Shown piece by piece: positions 1-7,423 of a stretch of DNA of 26,198 nt. This DNA is from JBDSEG01 sp039920165 (lineage in GTDB: Bacteria; Pseudomonadota; Gammaproteobacteria; Burkholderiales; Burkholderiaceae_C), in NCBI GenBank assembly GCA_039920165.1, contig JBDSEG010000202.1, forward strand, positions 1 through 26,198, in the 5' to 3' direction. How positions within the stretch are numbered: position 1 is the stretch's first letter; every line of letters begins with the position of its first letter. Below the pieces are notes generated by a model, which was given only the letters and a program-made list of their open reading frames with translations, did not search any database and was not told where the DNA came from. A program made the position numbers and the translations under genes.

Positions 1-2
1 GC

Positions 3-1013
3 AACGTGCACCTGCCCGCGCGGGTTCGCGAAGCGCATTCCGAGACCGCCTATATGACCGACCAGGCGCTCGACTTCATGAAGGTCGAGGGCGACGAGCC
101 GTGGGTGCTGCACCTGAGCTACGTGAAACCGCACTGGCCGTACATGGCGCCCGCGCCCTACCACGCGATGTACTCGTTCGACCAGTGCCTGCCGGCCGCG
201 CGCACGCCGGCCGAACTCGTCGATGCGCACCCGGTCGTCGCGGCGTACCGCGAGCACGAGGAGAGCCGCGCCTTCGCGACCGACGAATGCGTTCGCATCG
301 TTCGCCCCGCGTACCAGGGCCTGATCACGCAGATCGACGACCACCTCGGCCGGCTGTTCGACGCGATGCAATCGATGGGCCGGATGGACGACACGCTCGT
401 CGTCTTCACCGCCGACCACGGCGACTTTCTCGGCGACCACTGGCTCGGCGAGAAGGAGCTGTTCTACGACGCGGTGCAGCGCGTGCCTCTGATCGTGGTC
501 GACCCGACGCGTGAGGCCGACGCGACGCGCGGCCGCGTCGATACCCGCTTCGTCGAAAGCGTCGATGTGCTGCCGACGATCCTCGCCGCCTTCGGCATCG
601 AGGCGCCGCGCCATCGCGTCGAAGGCAGTGCCCTGCAGCCGCTGCTGCACGGCGGCCCGGTCGACGACTGGCGCGACGCCGTCTATTGCGAACTCGACTG
701 GAGCTTCAAGGAAGCGCGGCTGCGCCTGGGAATGGACGTGCAGCAATGCCGCGCCTGGTGCATCCGCACGGCGCGCTGGCGCTATGTGTACTGGCTCGAC
801 CAGCCCGAGCAGCTGTTCGACCTGCAGGCCGACGCGCACGAATTCGCCGACCTCGGCCGCGATGCGGGCCATGCCGGCATCCGCGAAGCCTTGCGCAGCG
901 GGCTCTTCGACTGGCTAGCGCGCCGCAGGCGCCGCACCACGATCAGCGACGAGCGCATCGAACTCGGCACCGCTGCGCACAAACGGGCCGGCGTGTTCTA
1001 CGGCCAGTGGTAG
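3..1013 (+). CDS. Sulfatase / phosphonate monoester hydrolase family protein, 5'-truncated by the window
   Basis: This is the C-terminal 336 residues of an alkaline-phosphatase-superfamily hydrolase; the reading frame is open to the window edge, so the true start and the catalytic formylglycine/nucleophile region lie outside. The metal-site motif FTADHGDFLGDH near 410-445 and the preceding YQGLITQIDDHLGRLFDAM helix (about 313-369) are typical of sulfatases and phosphonate monoester hydrolases. These enzymes hydrolyse sulfate, phosphate or phosphonate monoesters. The C-terminal part (LRLGMDVQQCRAWCIRT, then YWLDQPEQLFDL) matches the usual C-terminal subdomain. A Bug-type binding protein starts 49 bp downstream on the same strand, so the two may be co-transcribed. 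The substrate cannot be told from this fragment. Confidence 0.85.
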   Translation, partial: NVHLPARVREAHSETAYMTDQALDFMKVEGDEPWVLHLSYVKPHWPYMAPAPYHAMYSFDQCLPAARTPAELVDAHPVVAAYREHEESRAFATDECVRIVRPAYQGLITQIDDHLGRLFDAMQSMGRMDDTLVVFTADHGDFLGDHWLGEKELFYDAVQRVPLIVVDPTREADATRGRVDTRFVESVDVLPTILAAFGIEAPRHRVEGSALQPLLHGGPVDDWRDAVYCELDWSFKEARLRLGMDVQQCRAWCIRTARWRYVYWLDQPEQLFDLQADAHEFADLGRDAGHAGIREALRSGLFDWLARRRRRTTISDERIELGTAAHKRAGVFYGQW

Positions 1014-1062
1014 CGTGCGCCGCGGCTCGTACAACAATATCAACCCATCGGAGACGAGACCC

Positions 1063-2022
1063 ATGCGATCCATCACCACGCTTTTTCTCAGCCTCGCCTT
1101 CGGGCTGTACGCGCCCGCATTCGCCCAGGTCGACAAGCCGGTGAAGCTGCTGGTCGGCTTCGCGCCCGGCGCGTCCACCGATACCGCCGCGCGGCTGCTC
1201 GCGAGTCGCATGCAAGAAGAACTGAAGCTGACCGTGACGGTCGACAACAAGCCCGGCGCGGGCGGGCGGATCGCCGCCGAGATGCTGAAGAACGCGCCGG
1301 CCGACGGCACCACGATCATGATCACGCCGATCGTCGTTCCGGTGCTCGCGCCGCTCGTCTTCAGCAAGCTCGCGTACGACCCGGTCGCCGATTTCGCGCC
1401 GGTTGCACACATCGCAAATTTCCAGTTCGCGCTGTCGGTCAACGCGGCGCATCCGGCGCGCAACCTGCAGGAACTGCTCGCCTGGTACAAGGCCAATCCC
1501 GCGCAGGCCAACTACGGCACGCCGGCACCCGGCAGCCTGCCGCATTTCTTCGGCGTGATGCTGGCGCGCAATGCCGGACTGGACCTGATCCACGTGCCTT
1601 ACAACGGCGGCGGACCGCTCATGACGGCGTTGATCGGCAACCAGGTCAGCGCGGGCATCGATACCCTCGTCGACCAGATCGAGCTGCACCGCAGCGGCAA
1701 GATCCGCCTGCTCGCGACCTCGGCGGCGCAGCGCAGCCCGCTGCTGCCCGAGGTGCCGACCTTCGGCGAAGCCGGACTCAAGGGCGTCGAAGGCAGGGCC
1801 TGGTTCGCCGTCTATGCACCGGCCCGCACCCCGGCCACGATCGTGGCGCAACTCAACGCCTCGATCAACAAGGCGCTCGCCTCGCCCGAGTTGCGCCAGC
1901 GCTTCGCCGCGCTCGGCCTCGAGCCCACCGGGGGCACGCCGGCCGACCTCAGCGCGGCGATGAAGCGCGACACCGAGCGCTGGGCGCCCATCGTCAAGGC
2001 GTCGGGGTTCCGGGGGGATTGA
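1063..2022 (+). CDS. Bug-family (TctC-like) periplasmic substrate-binding protein
   Basis: The 319-residue protein starts at ATG 1063, where a GGAG lies 9 bp upstream and the N-terminus MRSITTLFLSLAFGLYAPAFA reads as a Sec signal peptide cleaved after AFA-Q. The mature part carries Bug-family hallmarks: KLLVGFAPGASTDTAARLLA at the start, VDNKPGAGGRIAAE, and a late LLPEVPTFGEAGL motif. Bug proteins bind carboxylates or other small organic acids in the periplasm and usually feed tripartite tricarboxylate transporters, but orphan copies are very numerous in Burkholderiales. No TctA/TctB membrane genes are present here. It sits directly behind the sulfatase-family gene, which hints that the ligand is related to that enzyme's substrate or product; this is inference. 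Confidence 0.9.
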   Translation: MRSITTLFLSLAFGLYAPAFAQVDKPVKLLVGFAPGASTDTAARLLASRMQEELKLTVTVDNKPGAGGRIAAEMLKNAPADGTTIMITPIVVPVLAPLVFSKLAYDPVADFAPVAHIANFQFALSVNAAHPARNLQELLAWYKANPAQANYGTPAPGSLPHFFGVMLARNAGLDLIHVPYNGGGPLMTALIGNQVSAGIDTLVDQIELHRSGKIRLLATSAAQRSPLLPEVPTFGEAGLKGVEGRAWFAVYAPARTPATIVAQLNASINKALASPELRQRFAALGLEPTGGTPADLSAAMKRDTERWAPIVKASGFRGD

Positions 2023-2042
2023 GGTGCGAGGGTCGAGGCTGG

Positions 2043-2180
2043 CCGCGGGCCGATGAGGCCGGCCGGCGGCTGGATGCGATCCAAAGCGGGTATCTGACCG
2101 CCAAGATTAGACACGTTGAAGCCGTCATCCGCGACTGCAAGCGCGAGAGCGATACGAGCGCGTATGAACTGCCGCGGTGA
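2043..2180 (+). pseudogene. Possible 3' remnant of an unidentified gene
   Basis: The 160 bp between the Bug gene and the cytochrome c gene contains an open stretch with no start, ending at a TGA at 2178-2180. It reads like a charged helical C-terminus (RRLDAIQSGYLTAKIRHVEA, then VIRDCKRESD). The helix loosely resembles the coiled C-terminal end of large serine recombinases, but the match is weak and from memory only. It could equally be non-coding. It lies at the edge of the segment whose codon use looks different from its neighbours. Confidence 0.15.
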
Positions 2181-2182
2181 CA

Positions 2183-2500
2183 TCACGGCTTCCAGCCGTT
2201 GACCGAGCCGATGTACGCCCACAGCAGTTCCAACTGTTCGGGCTTGAGCGTCTCACCCAAGGCCGGCATGGCGCGCAGGCCGTTCGTCACCGAGCGTAGG
2301 AAGCGTTCCTTCTCGACCTGCGGAAAGGTGCGCAGATCGAAGCCGATGCCGTTGCTGGCCAGGTTGATGCCATGGCAGCGCTGGCAGGAACTGACGTACA
2401 GCTTGCGACCGGCCTCGGCCTCGGGCGGACTTTGAGCGCTGGCGGCCCAGGGCAAGGCCGCCAGCACCAGGGGAAGCGTAACCCTTGCCCAGACCCTCAT
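2183..2500 (-). CDS. Small periplasmic cytochrome c
   Basis: The 105-residue protein starts at ATG 2500, which overlaps the stop of the dehydrogenase gene in an ATGA, so translation is coupled. Residues 1-22 form a signal peptide (MRVWARVTLPLVLAALPWAA, then SAQ). One haem-c site CQRCH lies at residues 39-43, and M78 in the RAMPALG segment is the probable axial methionine. The size fits a monohaem class I cytochrome. Pairing with the upstream quinoprotein suggests it takes electrons from reduced PQQ in the periplasm and passes them to the respiratory chain, as the cytochrome partners of quinoprotein alcohol dehydrogenases do. The partnership is inferred from gene order. Confidence 0.9.
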   Translation of the reverse strand: MRVWARVTLPLVLAALPWAASAQSPPEAEAGRKLYVSSCQRCHGINLASNGIGFDLRTFPQVEKERFLRSVTNGLRAMPALGETLKPEQLELLWAYIGSVNGWKP

Positions 2501-4194
2501 CGTGCCGCGGGCAGGGCAAAGGTCCACACCGAGCCACCTGCCGCCACATTGGCCAGGTCCGGGTCGCCGGCCAGGGCGCCGTAGACGGTTGCCGAGCCGC
2601 TGAGCACGGTGATGTACTGCCTGCCGTCACGTTCCCAGGCGATGGGCAGGCCGGTGATGCCCGAGCCCGTCTGGAAGGACCACAACTGCTTGCCGCTGCC
2701 GGAATCGAAGGCGAGGAACTTGCCGTTTTGCGAACCGGTGAAGACCACGCCGCCCGCGGTGGACAGCACCCCCGCCCAGAAGGGCGATTTGTTCAGCACC
2801 CGCCACACAGGCTTGCCGGCCACGGGATCCCAGGCGGTCAGCGCGCCGCGGTTGCCGTCTTCCGGTGCGACAAAGCCGCCCAGTTCCAGGCCGAGATACC
2901 AGTTCGGCCCGCCCGGGCGGGCCTGCTTGACGTACTTCACCTTCATGCCCAGATCAATGCTGTTGAGGTACACCAGCTTGCGCGTTGGGTCGTAGCTCAT
3001 CGGCATCCAGTTCTTGCCGCCAAAGGCGCTGGGCCAGACTTCGATGAAATCCTTCGCTTCCTCGGTCTGGCGCACCATAGCCGTCATCGGCGTGTCGATG
3101 GGGCGGCCAGTCTTCATGTCGATGCCCGTGGCCCAGTTCATCTTGCGGGCGAACTGCGTGGCCGACAGCAGCTTGCCGCTGGTGCGGTCCAGCACATAGA
3201 AGAATCCGTTGCGATTGGCCTGCATCAGCACCTTGGTGTTCGCGCCGCCGATGGGCAGTTCAGCCAGCACCAGCTCGTTGGTGCCGTCATAGTCGTACGG
3301 GTCGCCGGGCGAGAACTGGTAGTGCCAGACGATCTGCCCGGTGCTCGGGCGCAGTGCCAGCACCGAGTTGATATACAGCGAATCGCCGCCGCGGGTGGCT
3401 GCGTTCCAGGGTCCGCCATTGCCCACGCCCCAGTAAACCAGATCCAGATCGGGATCGTAGGTGCCGGTCAGCCAGGTGGGGGCGCCGCCGGTCTTGTAGG
3501 CATCGCCCTTCCAGGTGTCGCCGCCGGGTTCGCCGGGCGCGACGGTGGTCCAGCGGTGCCACTTCTTCTCGCCGGTTTTCAGATCCCAGCCGTTGATGAA
3601 GCCGCGCGAACCGTACTCCCCGCCCGAGATACCCGTGATGAGCACGCCGCCGGCGATCAGCGGTGCGTGCGTCATCGAATAGCCATCCTTGTAGTCGGCC
3701 GCCTTCTGGCGCCACAGCGTCTTGCCGTCTGCCAGGGAGATGGCCATCACATGGGCATCGATGGTGGTGCGGTACAGCACCCCATCCAGGGCGGCAAAGC
3801 CGCGTGTCTGGATGCCGCAACACAGGTAGCCCGCAATGTCGGCCGGCAGTTCAATGGGCGTCTTCCACGTCTGCCGCCCGGTGACGGCGTCGACTGCGAT
3901 GGTGTGCGTGTGCGTGGCCACGTACATGACGCCGTTGATCACCAGCGGCTGGCTGGAGGCGTTGGCCGAGTTGTCCAGGCTCAGGTTCCACACCGCCTGC
4001 AACTGGGCGGCATTGCCGGCATTGACCTGCTTAAGCGCGGAATGGCGCTGCTGCGCCCAGCCCATTCCGTAGGTGGTGACGTCGCCGCCGGTGGCGGCAT
4101 CGTTGCGCAGATCGGCCAGGGATTGCGCGGTGGCAAAGGGGGAAATGGCACAAAGCGCCAAGGCTGTTAAGGCGTTAGCGAAAGGAATTTTCAT
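2497..4194 (-). CDS. PQQ-dependent alcohol dehydrogenase (methanol/ethanol family), probably lanthanide-dependent
   Basis: This 565-residue quinoprotein has a signal peptide ending at ATAQ (residues 21-24) and an eight-bladed propeller full of tryptophan-docking repeats such as TGRQTWKTPIEL, GEKKWHRW and GKQLWSFQTG. Seen motifs: the vicinal cysteine pair C125-C126 (variant context CCGIQTRG), metal ligands E193 (ISGGEYG) and N259 (GNGGPWN), and catalytic D301 within DYDGTNE. D303, two residues after the catalytic aspartate, is the extra carboxylate that marks lanthanide-using XoxF, ExaF and PedH enzymes; calcium enzymes have a non-acidic residue there. It oxidises an alcohol or aldehyde in the periplasm with PQQ. 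The start at ATG 4194 is preceded by GGAG. It is coupled to the cytochrome c gene. No PQQ synthesis genes are in the window. Codon use looks less GC-extreme than in neighbours. Confidence 0.93.
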   Translation of the reverse strand: MKIPFANALTALALCAISPFATAQSLADLRNDAATGGDVTTYGMGWAQQRHSALKQVNAGNAAQLQAVWNLSLDNSANASSQPLVINGVMYVATHTHTIAVDAVTGRQTWKTPIELPADIAGYLCCGIQTRGFAALDGVLYRTTIDAHVMAISLADGKTLWRQKAADYKDGYSMTHAPLIAGGVLITGISGGEYGSRGFINGWDLKTGEKKWHRWTTVAPGEPGGDTWKGDAYKTGGAPTWLTGTYDPDLDLVYWGVGNGGPWNAATRGGDSLYINSVLALRPSTGQIVWHYQFSPGDPYDYDGTNELVLAELPIGGANTKVLMQANRNGFFYVLDRTSGKLLSATQFARKMNWATGIDMKTGRPIDTPMTAMVRQTEEAKDFIEVWPSAFGGKNWMPMSYDPTRKLVYLNSIDLGMKVKYVKQARPGGPNWYLGLELGGFVAPEDGNRGALTAWDPVAGKPVWRVLNKSPFWAGVLSTAGGVVFTGSQNGKFLAFDSGSGKQLWSFQTGSGITGLPIAWERDGRQYITVLSGSATVYGALAGDPDLANVAAGGSVWTFALPAAR

Positions 4195-4448
4195 GGGATC
4201 TCCGAATGGTTTTCTACCGACACGCAGGACGATAGTTGGTGCCAGGGGGGTCGTGAACTCCAGTACATACCCTAGTAGATCGGGCCGGCTAGAGCCAGAC
4301 CGGGTCGCGCTCGTTGCGAGGACTCAAATCGGGGTTGGCTGTGGGTCAGCCCTGACCGTTTTCGCGTCCGCTTACGAGACTGGCATCCCAACGCGTTCAT
4401 CGTCTTGGGCGGCGCCGTGTCAACTGGCGCTCATTGCCGTGAAGACGA
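4195..4448 (-). promoter_or_regulatory. Upstream region of the PQQ-dehydrogenase gene
   Basis: These 254 bp hold no convincing gene. They must contain the promoter of the minus-strand dehydrogenase–cytochrome pair. The Shine-Dalgarno GGAG is at about 4201-4204, close to ATG 4194. Read on the minus strand, the segment around 4262-4278 (TACTAGGGTATGTACT) is a partly symmetric AT-richer patch in a GC-rich background and could be an operator or promoter part, but I recognise no defined consensus. The remainder towards 4448 shows no feature I can support. Confidence 0.3.
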
Positions 4449-5276
4449 TCAACCTGCGCTGACGATCCAGCCCTCCAGTGGATCGGCCCCGGCGGGCATG
4501 CCGTGGTCGGCACGGGTGCTCGCCCATGCGGCCTGCATCAGGCACAGCACGGCGTCGAGGCGGTCGGCGCTGGCGTCGGCGATCAAGGTATCGCGCTGCG
4601 CGTGGCTCAGCTTCAGGCACAGGCCGAGTCGGGTGCGGCCCTGGTGCAACGCGTCGATCAGGTCGCTGCGGGCGATCAAGCGCTCGGGCGTCTGCTGGGC
4701 CGCGGTGTCGCTCTTGTACGAGCGCCTGCCGAGCACCTCGCGCGCGAGCAGGCCGGGATAACCTTCCAGCGCGACGCGCGCCGCGTCCCCGGCCTGCAGC
4801 CCGGGCAGATGGACACCGGCCGTCAGCAGCAGCGGCACGCCGGCATGCAGCATGTAGGCGACCGGCGGGTTGACCCACTTCATCGACGGTGACGATCCGG
4901 CCGGCCGGTCGGTCGCGCGGTGCGCGAATTTGCTGCCGGCAGGGCGCGCGGCGCAGAACGCGGCGAAGGTGTCGCGCACCTCTTCGCGGCTCATCTGCGC
5001 GTAGTGGCGCATCAACGCGGGCCACTGCAAAGGCCAGCCGAGCGACTCGACCAGTTCGCGCGGCAGACCGAACGGAAAATCGAATGCGGCGAGCCACGGG
5101 CCTGGGCTCTCGAGCCAGCGTGCGAAGCTTTCAAAATCGACGTGCTCGTCAATCCACTCCATGCGCACGACGCCTTGCGACAACCGGCCGTGGGCGACCG
5201 TGATCGGCTTGCGGCGCGACGGCCGGCTGGTGAAATCGATTCCGGCGAGCGCAAGCCCGGCCGCGTGGCCGCTCAA
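4449..5276 (-). CDS. DUF429 domain protein (predicted RNase H-like nuclease)
   Basis: The protein of about 275 residues matches the DUF429 family: an early strand with an acidic residue (LALAGIDFTS), then AAFDFPFGLPREL, a central VNPPVAYMLHAGVPLLL segment, and a late DRLDAVLCLMQAAWA helix with an acidic residue. This layout resembles the RNase H-like fold, and the family is annotated as a predicted nuclease; no activity is established. I chose the TTG at 5276 because it makes a 4-bp TTGA overlap with the stop of the upstream ChaN-like gene and leaves the conserved core close to the N-terminus. A GTG at 5312 is the alternative and would overlap the upstream gene by 40 bp. Neither has a clear Shine-Dalgarno, which fits coupled translation. 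Confidence 0.8.
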   Translation of the reverse strand: MSGHAAGLALAGIDFTSRPSRRKPITVAHGRLSQGVVRMEWIDEHVDFESFARWLESPGPWLAAFDFPFGLPRELVESLGWPLQWPALMRHYAQMSREEVRDTFAAFCAARPAGSKFAHRATDRPAGSSPSMKWVNPPVAYMLHAGVPLLLTAGVHLPGLQAGDAARVALEGYPGLLAREVLGRRSYKSDTAAQQTPERLIARSDLIDALHQGRTRLGLCLKLSHAQRDTLIADASADRLDAVLCLMQAAWASTRADHGMPAGADPLEGWIVSAG

Positions 5277-6190
5277 GGCCGGTCGGGCGCGGCGCGCCCG
5301 AAGGCGAGGCACGGGTCGGAGCGCGCCTGCGCCGCGGTCTCGACCACCAGGTCGTAGGCGCGCGCGGGCACCCGCATCGTGCCGGTCTCGAGCAAGCCGA
5401 TCGACAGGCTGCGGTCGCGCACGGCCGGCGGCAGCCAGCGCGCCACGCCCAGATCGCGCCGCACATGACCGTTGCCGGCGAGCAGCAGCACGCCACGTTC
5501 GACGTTTGCCTCCACGGCGCGCGCCATGAACTGGTCACGCGCCGCCTGCGCGGCGACCAGCGGACCGGTGCGGGAGATATCGATCGCTCCGCAATGCCCT
5601 TCGACGATGGCTTTCGCCTGCCCCGACTGCAGGTCGCCCGGCAACGCCGGATCGAAGCCGAGCGCGGCCAACCCTTCCGACCCGACGCGCCGCGCGTCGG
5701 CGCGCGAGATATTGACGGCGACGATGGGTAGCTTGTATTCGACCGCGAGCGCGAGGTACGGGCGGTAGAAGCGCCAGTCCCAGCCCGACCCGGCCGCGCC
5801 TCCGGTTCCCGCGGCGATGACGGCTTCGACGGCCGCGTTCGCATCGGCGTGCGGAGCGGCGAGCGCGCGGTCGATCTCGCCCTGGCGTTCGCGGTCGAAC
5901 ATTTCCATCAGCAGCGCCGGCCGCGCGCCGTCGGCAAGGTGACGCCGCAGCGCCTGAGCCCGCAGCGCGTGCTGCGCGGCATTGTCGTGCACCTCGCCGA
6001 GCAGGACGATGCTTCGTCCGCGCATGGCAGCGGCCAGCCGCTGCGCCGCGTCGGCCGTGGTGTCGGGGGGCGATGCACAGGCGGCGAGCAGGGCAACAAC
6101 GCCGAGCCGCCAGGCCGCGCCGCGCCAGCGGCTCGATGCAAGGCGGGTGGCGGGGCGAGGGTCGGGAGCTTGGAGGATGGGGGTCGGCAT
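5273..6190 (-). CDS. ChaN-like haem/iron-related lipoprotein
   Basis: The 305-residue protein begins at ATG 6190 (an ATG at 6205 is also possible). A rather long basic N-region leads to a hydrophobic stretch and a lipobox LAAC with the lipidated cysteine at about residue 38, so it should be an envelope lipoprotein. The ChaN signature follows: IVLLGEVHDN shortly after the lipobox, LLMEMFDRERQ, WDWRFYRPYLALA, and LLLAGNGHVRRDLGVARWLP near the C-terminus. The Campylobacter family member ChaN binds haem dimers and is iron-regulated; the function here is inferred from family. It is the first gene of a minus-strand pair with the DUF429 gene and is divergent from the asparaginase gene, 68 bp away. 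Confidence 0.88.
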   Translation of the reverse strand: MPTPILQAPDPRPATRLASSRWRGAAWRLGVVALLAACASPPDTTADAAQRLAAAMRGRSIVLLGEVHDNAAQHALRAQALRRHLADGARPALLMEMFDRERQGEIDRALAAPHADANAAVEAVIAAGTGGAAGSGWDWRFYRPYLALAVEYKLPIVAVNISRADARRVGSEGLAALGFDPALPGDLQSGQAKAIVEGHCGAIDISRTGPLVAAQAARDQFMARAVEANVERGVLLLAGNGHVRRDLGVARWLPPAVRDRSLSIGLLETGTMRVPARAYDLVVETAAQARSDPCLAFGRAAPDRP

Positions 6191-6258
6191 GGCGCCAGTG
6201 TGCATGCAGCCGGCACGCTCACGCTAAAGTGCCCGGCCTCGCTTCAATCGCCGCTCGA

Positions 6259-7314
6259 ATGGCCGACGTCATGAATCCGATCCTGGTGGAACTCCTGCGC
6301 GGCAATGCGGTCGAGTCCGAACACCGCGGCGCGATCGCCATCGTCGATGCCGACGGACGCGTGCGCGCGAGCCTCGGCGATATCGACCGGCCGATCTTTC
6401 CGCGCTCGGCCGTCAAGCTGCTGCAGGCGCTGCCGTTGGTCGAAAGCGGCGCCGCCGATGCGCTCGGCGTGACCGACCCCGAACTCGCCCTCGCCTGCGC
6501 CTCGCACCGCGGCGAGCCGGCGCATGCGCAGACCGCCGCCGCGATGCTCGCGAAGGCGGGGCTCGATGCGAGCGCGCTTGAATGTGGCGTGCACTGGCCC
6601 TATTCCGAAGCCGCCGCGCGCGACCTCGCGGCGCAAGGCCGCAGCCCGAGCGCCCTGCACAACAACTGCTCGGGCAAGCATTCCGGCTTCGTCTGCCTGG
6701 GCTGCCATCTGGCGGGCGGAGCTGGGCGGGCACGCGAGTTCGTCCGCGGCTATGTACGGCCGGAGCACGCGGTCATGCGCGAAGTGACGGCGGCATTGCA
6801 GGCAACGACCGGGCACGACCTGGCCAGCACCGCGCGCGGCATCGACGGCTGCTCGATCCCGACCTACGCGATCCCGCTGCGCGCGCTCGCCCTGGCCTTC
6901 GCGCGCGTCGGCAGCGGCGTCGGCCTGAGCGCGAGCCATGCGAATGCAGCGCGCCGCTTGCGCAAGGCGGTCGCTGCGGCGCCCTTCATGGTGTCGGGCA
7001 GTGGGCGCTTCGATACCCTCGTGATGCAGCGCCTGGGCGAGCGCGTCGCGTGCAAGGTCGGCGCCGAAGGCGTGTACTGCGCCGCCCTGCCCGACGCAGG
7101 CCTCGGCGTCGCGATCAAGATCGACGACGGCACCACCGCGCGCGCCGCCGAAGTTGCGATGGCCGCGACGATCGAGGCGCTGGTGCGGTTGGACGATGGG
7201 GAGGCTGTCTTCATGCGTTCGCTAAGCGAGCCGATGCTGAGGAACTGGAATGGGATGGACGTGGGTGGTTTACGGGCGTCCCCCGCGTTGCGGACAGCGC
7301 TCGTGACAGGTTGA
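6259..7314 (+). CDS. L-asparaginase, Rhizobium etli ReAV type (class 3)
   Basis: The 351-residue protein from ATG 6259 (second ATG at 6271) belongs to the asparaginase II family that is unrelated to E. coli AnsA/AnsB and has a beta-lactamase-like fold. Residues matching the ReAV active site are all present with nearly constant offset: S50 and K53 in PRSAVKLLQ, S82 in CASHRGEP, C137 and K140 in HNNCSGKHSG, and C198 in GIDGCSIPTYAIPL. It hydrolyses asparagine to aspartate and ammonia, probably in the cytoplasm since no signal peptide is visible. It is transcribed away from the ChaN-like gene; the LysR-type regulator follows 109 bp downstream on the same strand. Confidence 0.9.
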   Translation: MADVMNPILVELLRGNAVESEHRGAIAIVDADGRVRASLGDIDRPIFPRSAVKLLQALPLVESGAADALGVTDPELALACASHRGEPAHAQTAAAMLAKAGLDASALECGVHWPYSEAAARDLAAQGRSPSALHNNCSGKHSGFVCLGCHLAGGAGRAREFVRGYVRPEHAVMREVTAALQATTGHDLASTARGIDGCSIPTYAIPLRALALAFARVGSGVGLSASHANAARRLRKAVAAAPFMVSGSGRFDTLVMQRLGERVACKVGAEGVYCAALPDAGLGVAIKIDDGTTARAAEVAMAATIEALVRLDDGEAVFMRSLSEPMLRNWNGMDVGGLRASPALRTALVTG

Positions 7315-7423
7315 TCGCGTGGTAGGGCTTCGCGCTGTGCTGTCACTCGCGCAAAGCCCAGCCGGGAGTTCGGCCCGGCATGGGCGGGCCGTCGCCAAAT
7401 GCGAAAGCAGCAAGAGCCCCAAC

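Noticed and set aside
2485..4170. A 561-codon plus-strand open frame opposite the PQQ dehydrogenase
   Set aside because: The minus-strand product is a complete quinoprotein with signal peptide and catalytic motifs; the plus-strand frame has no recognisable motif.
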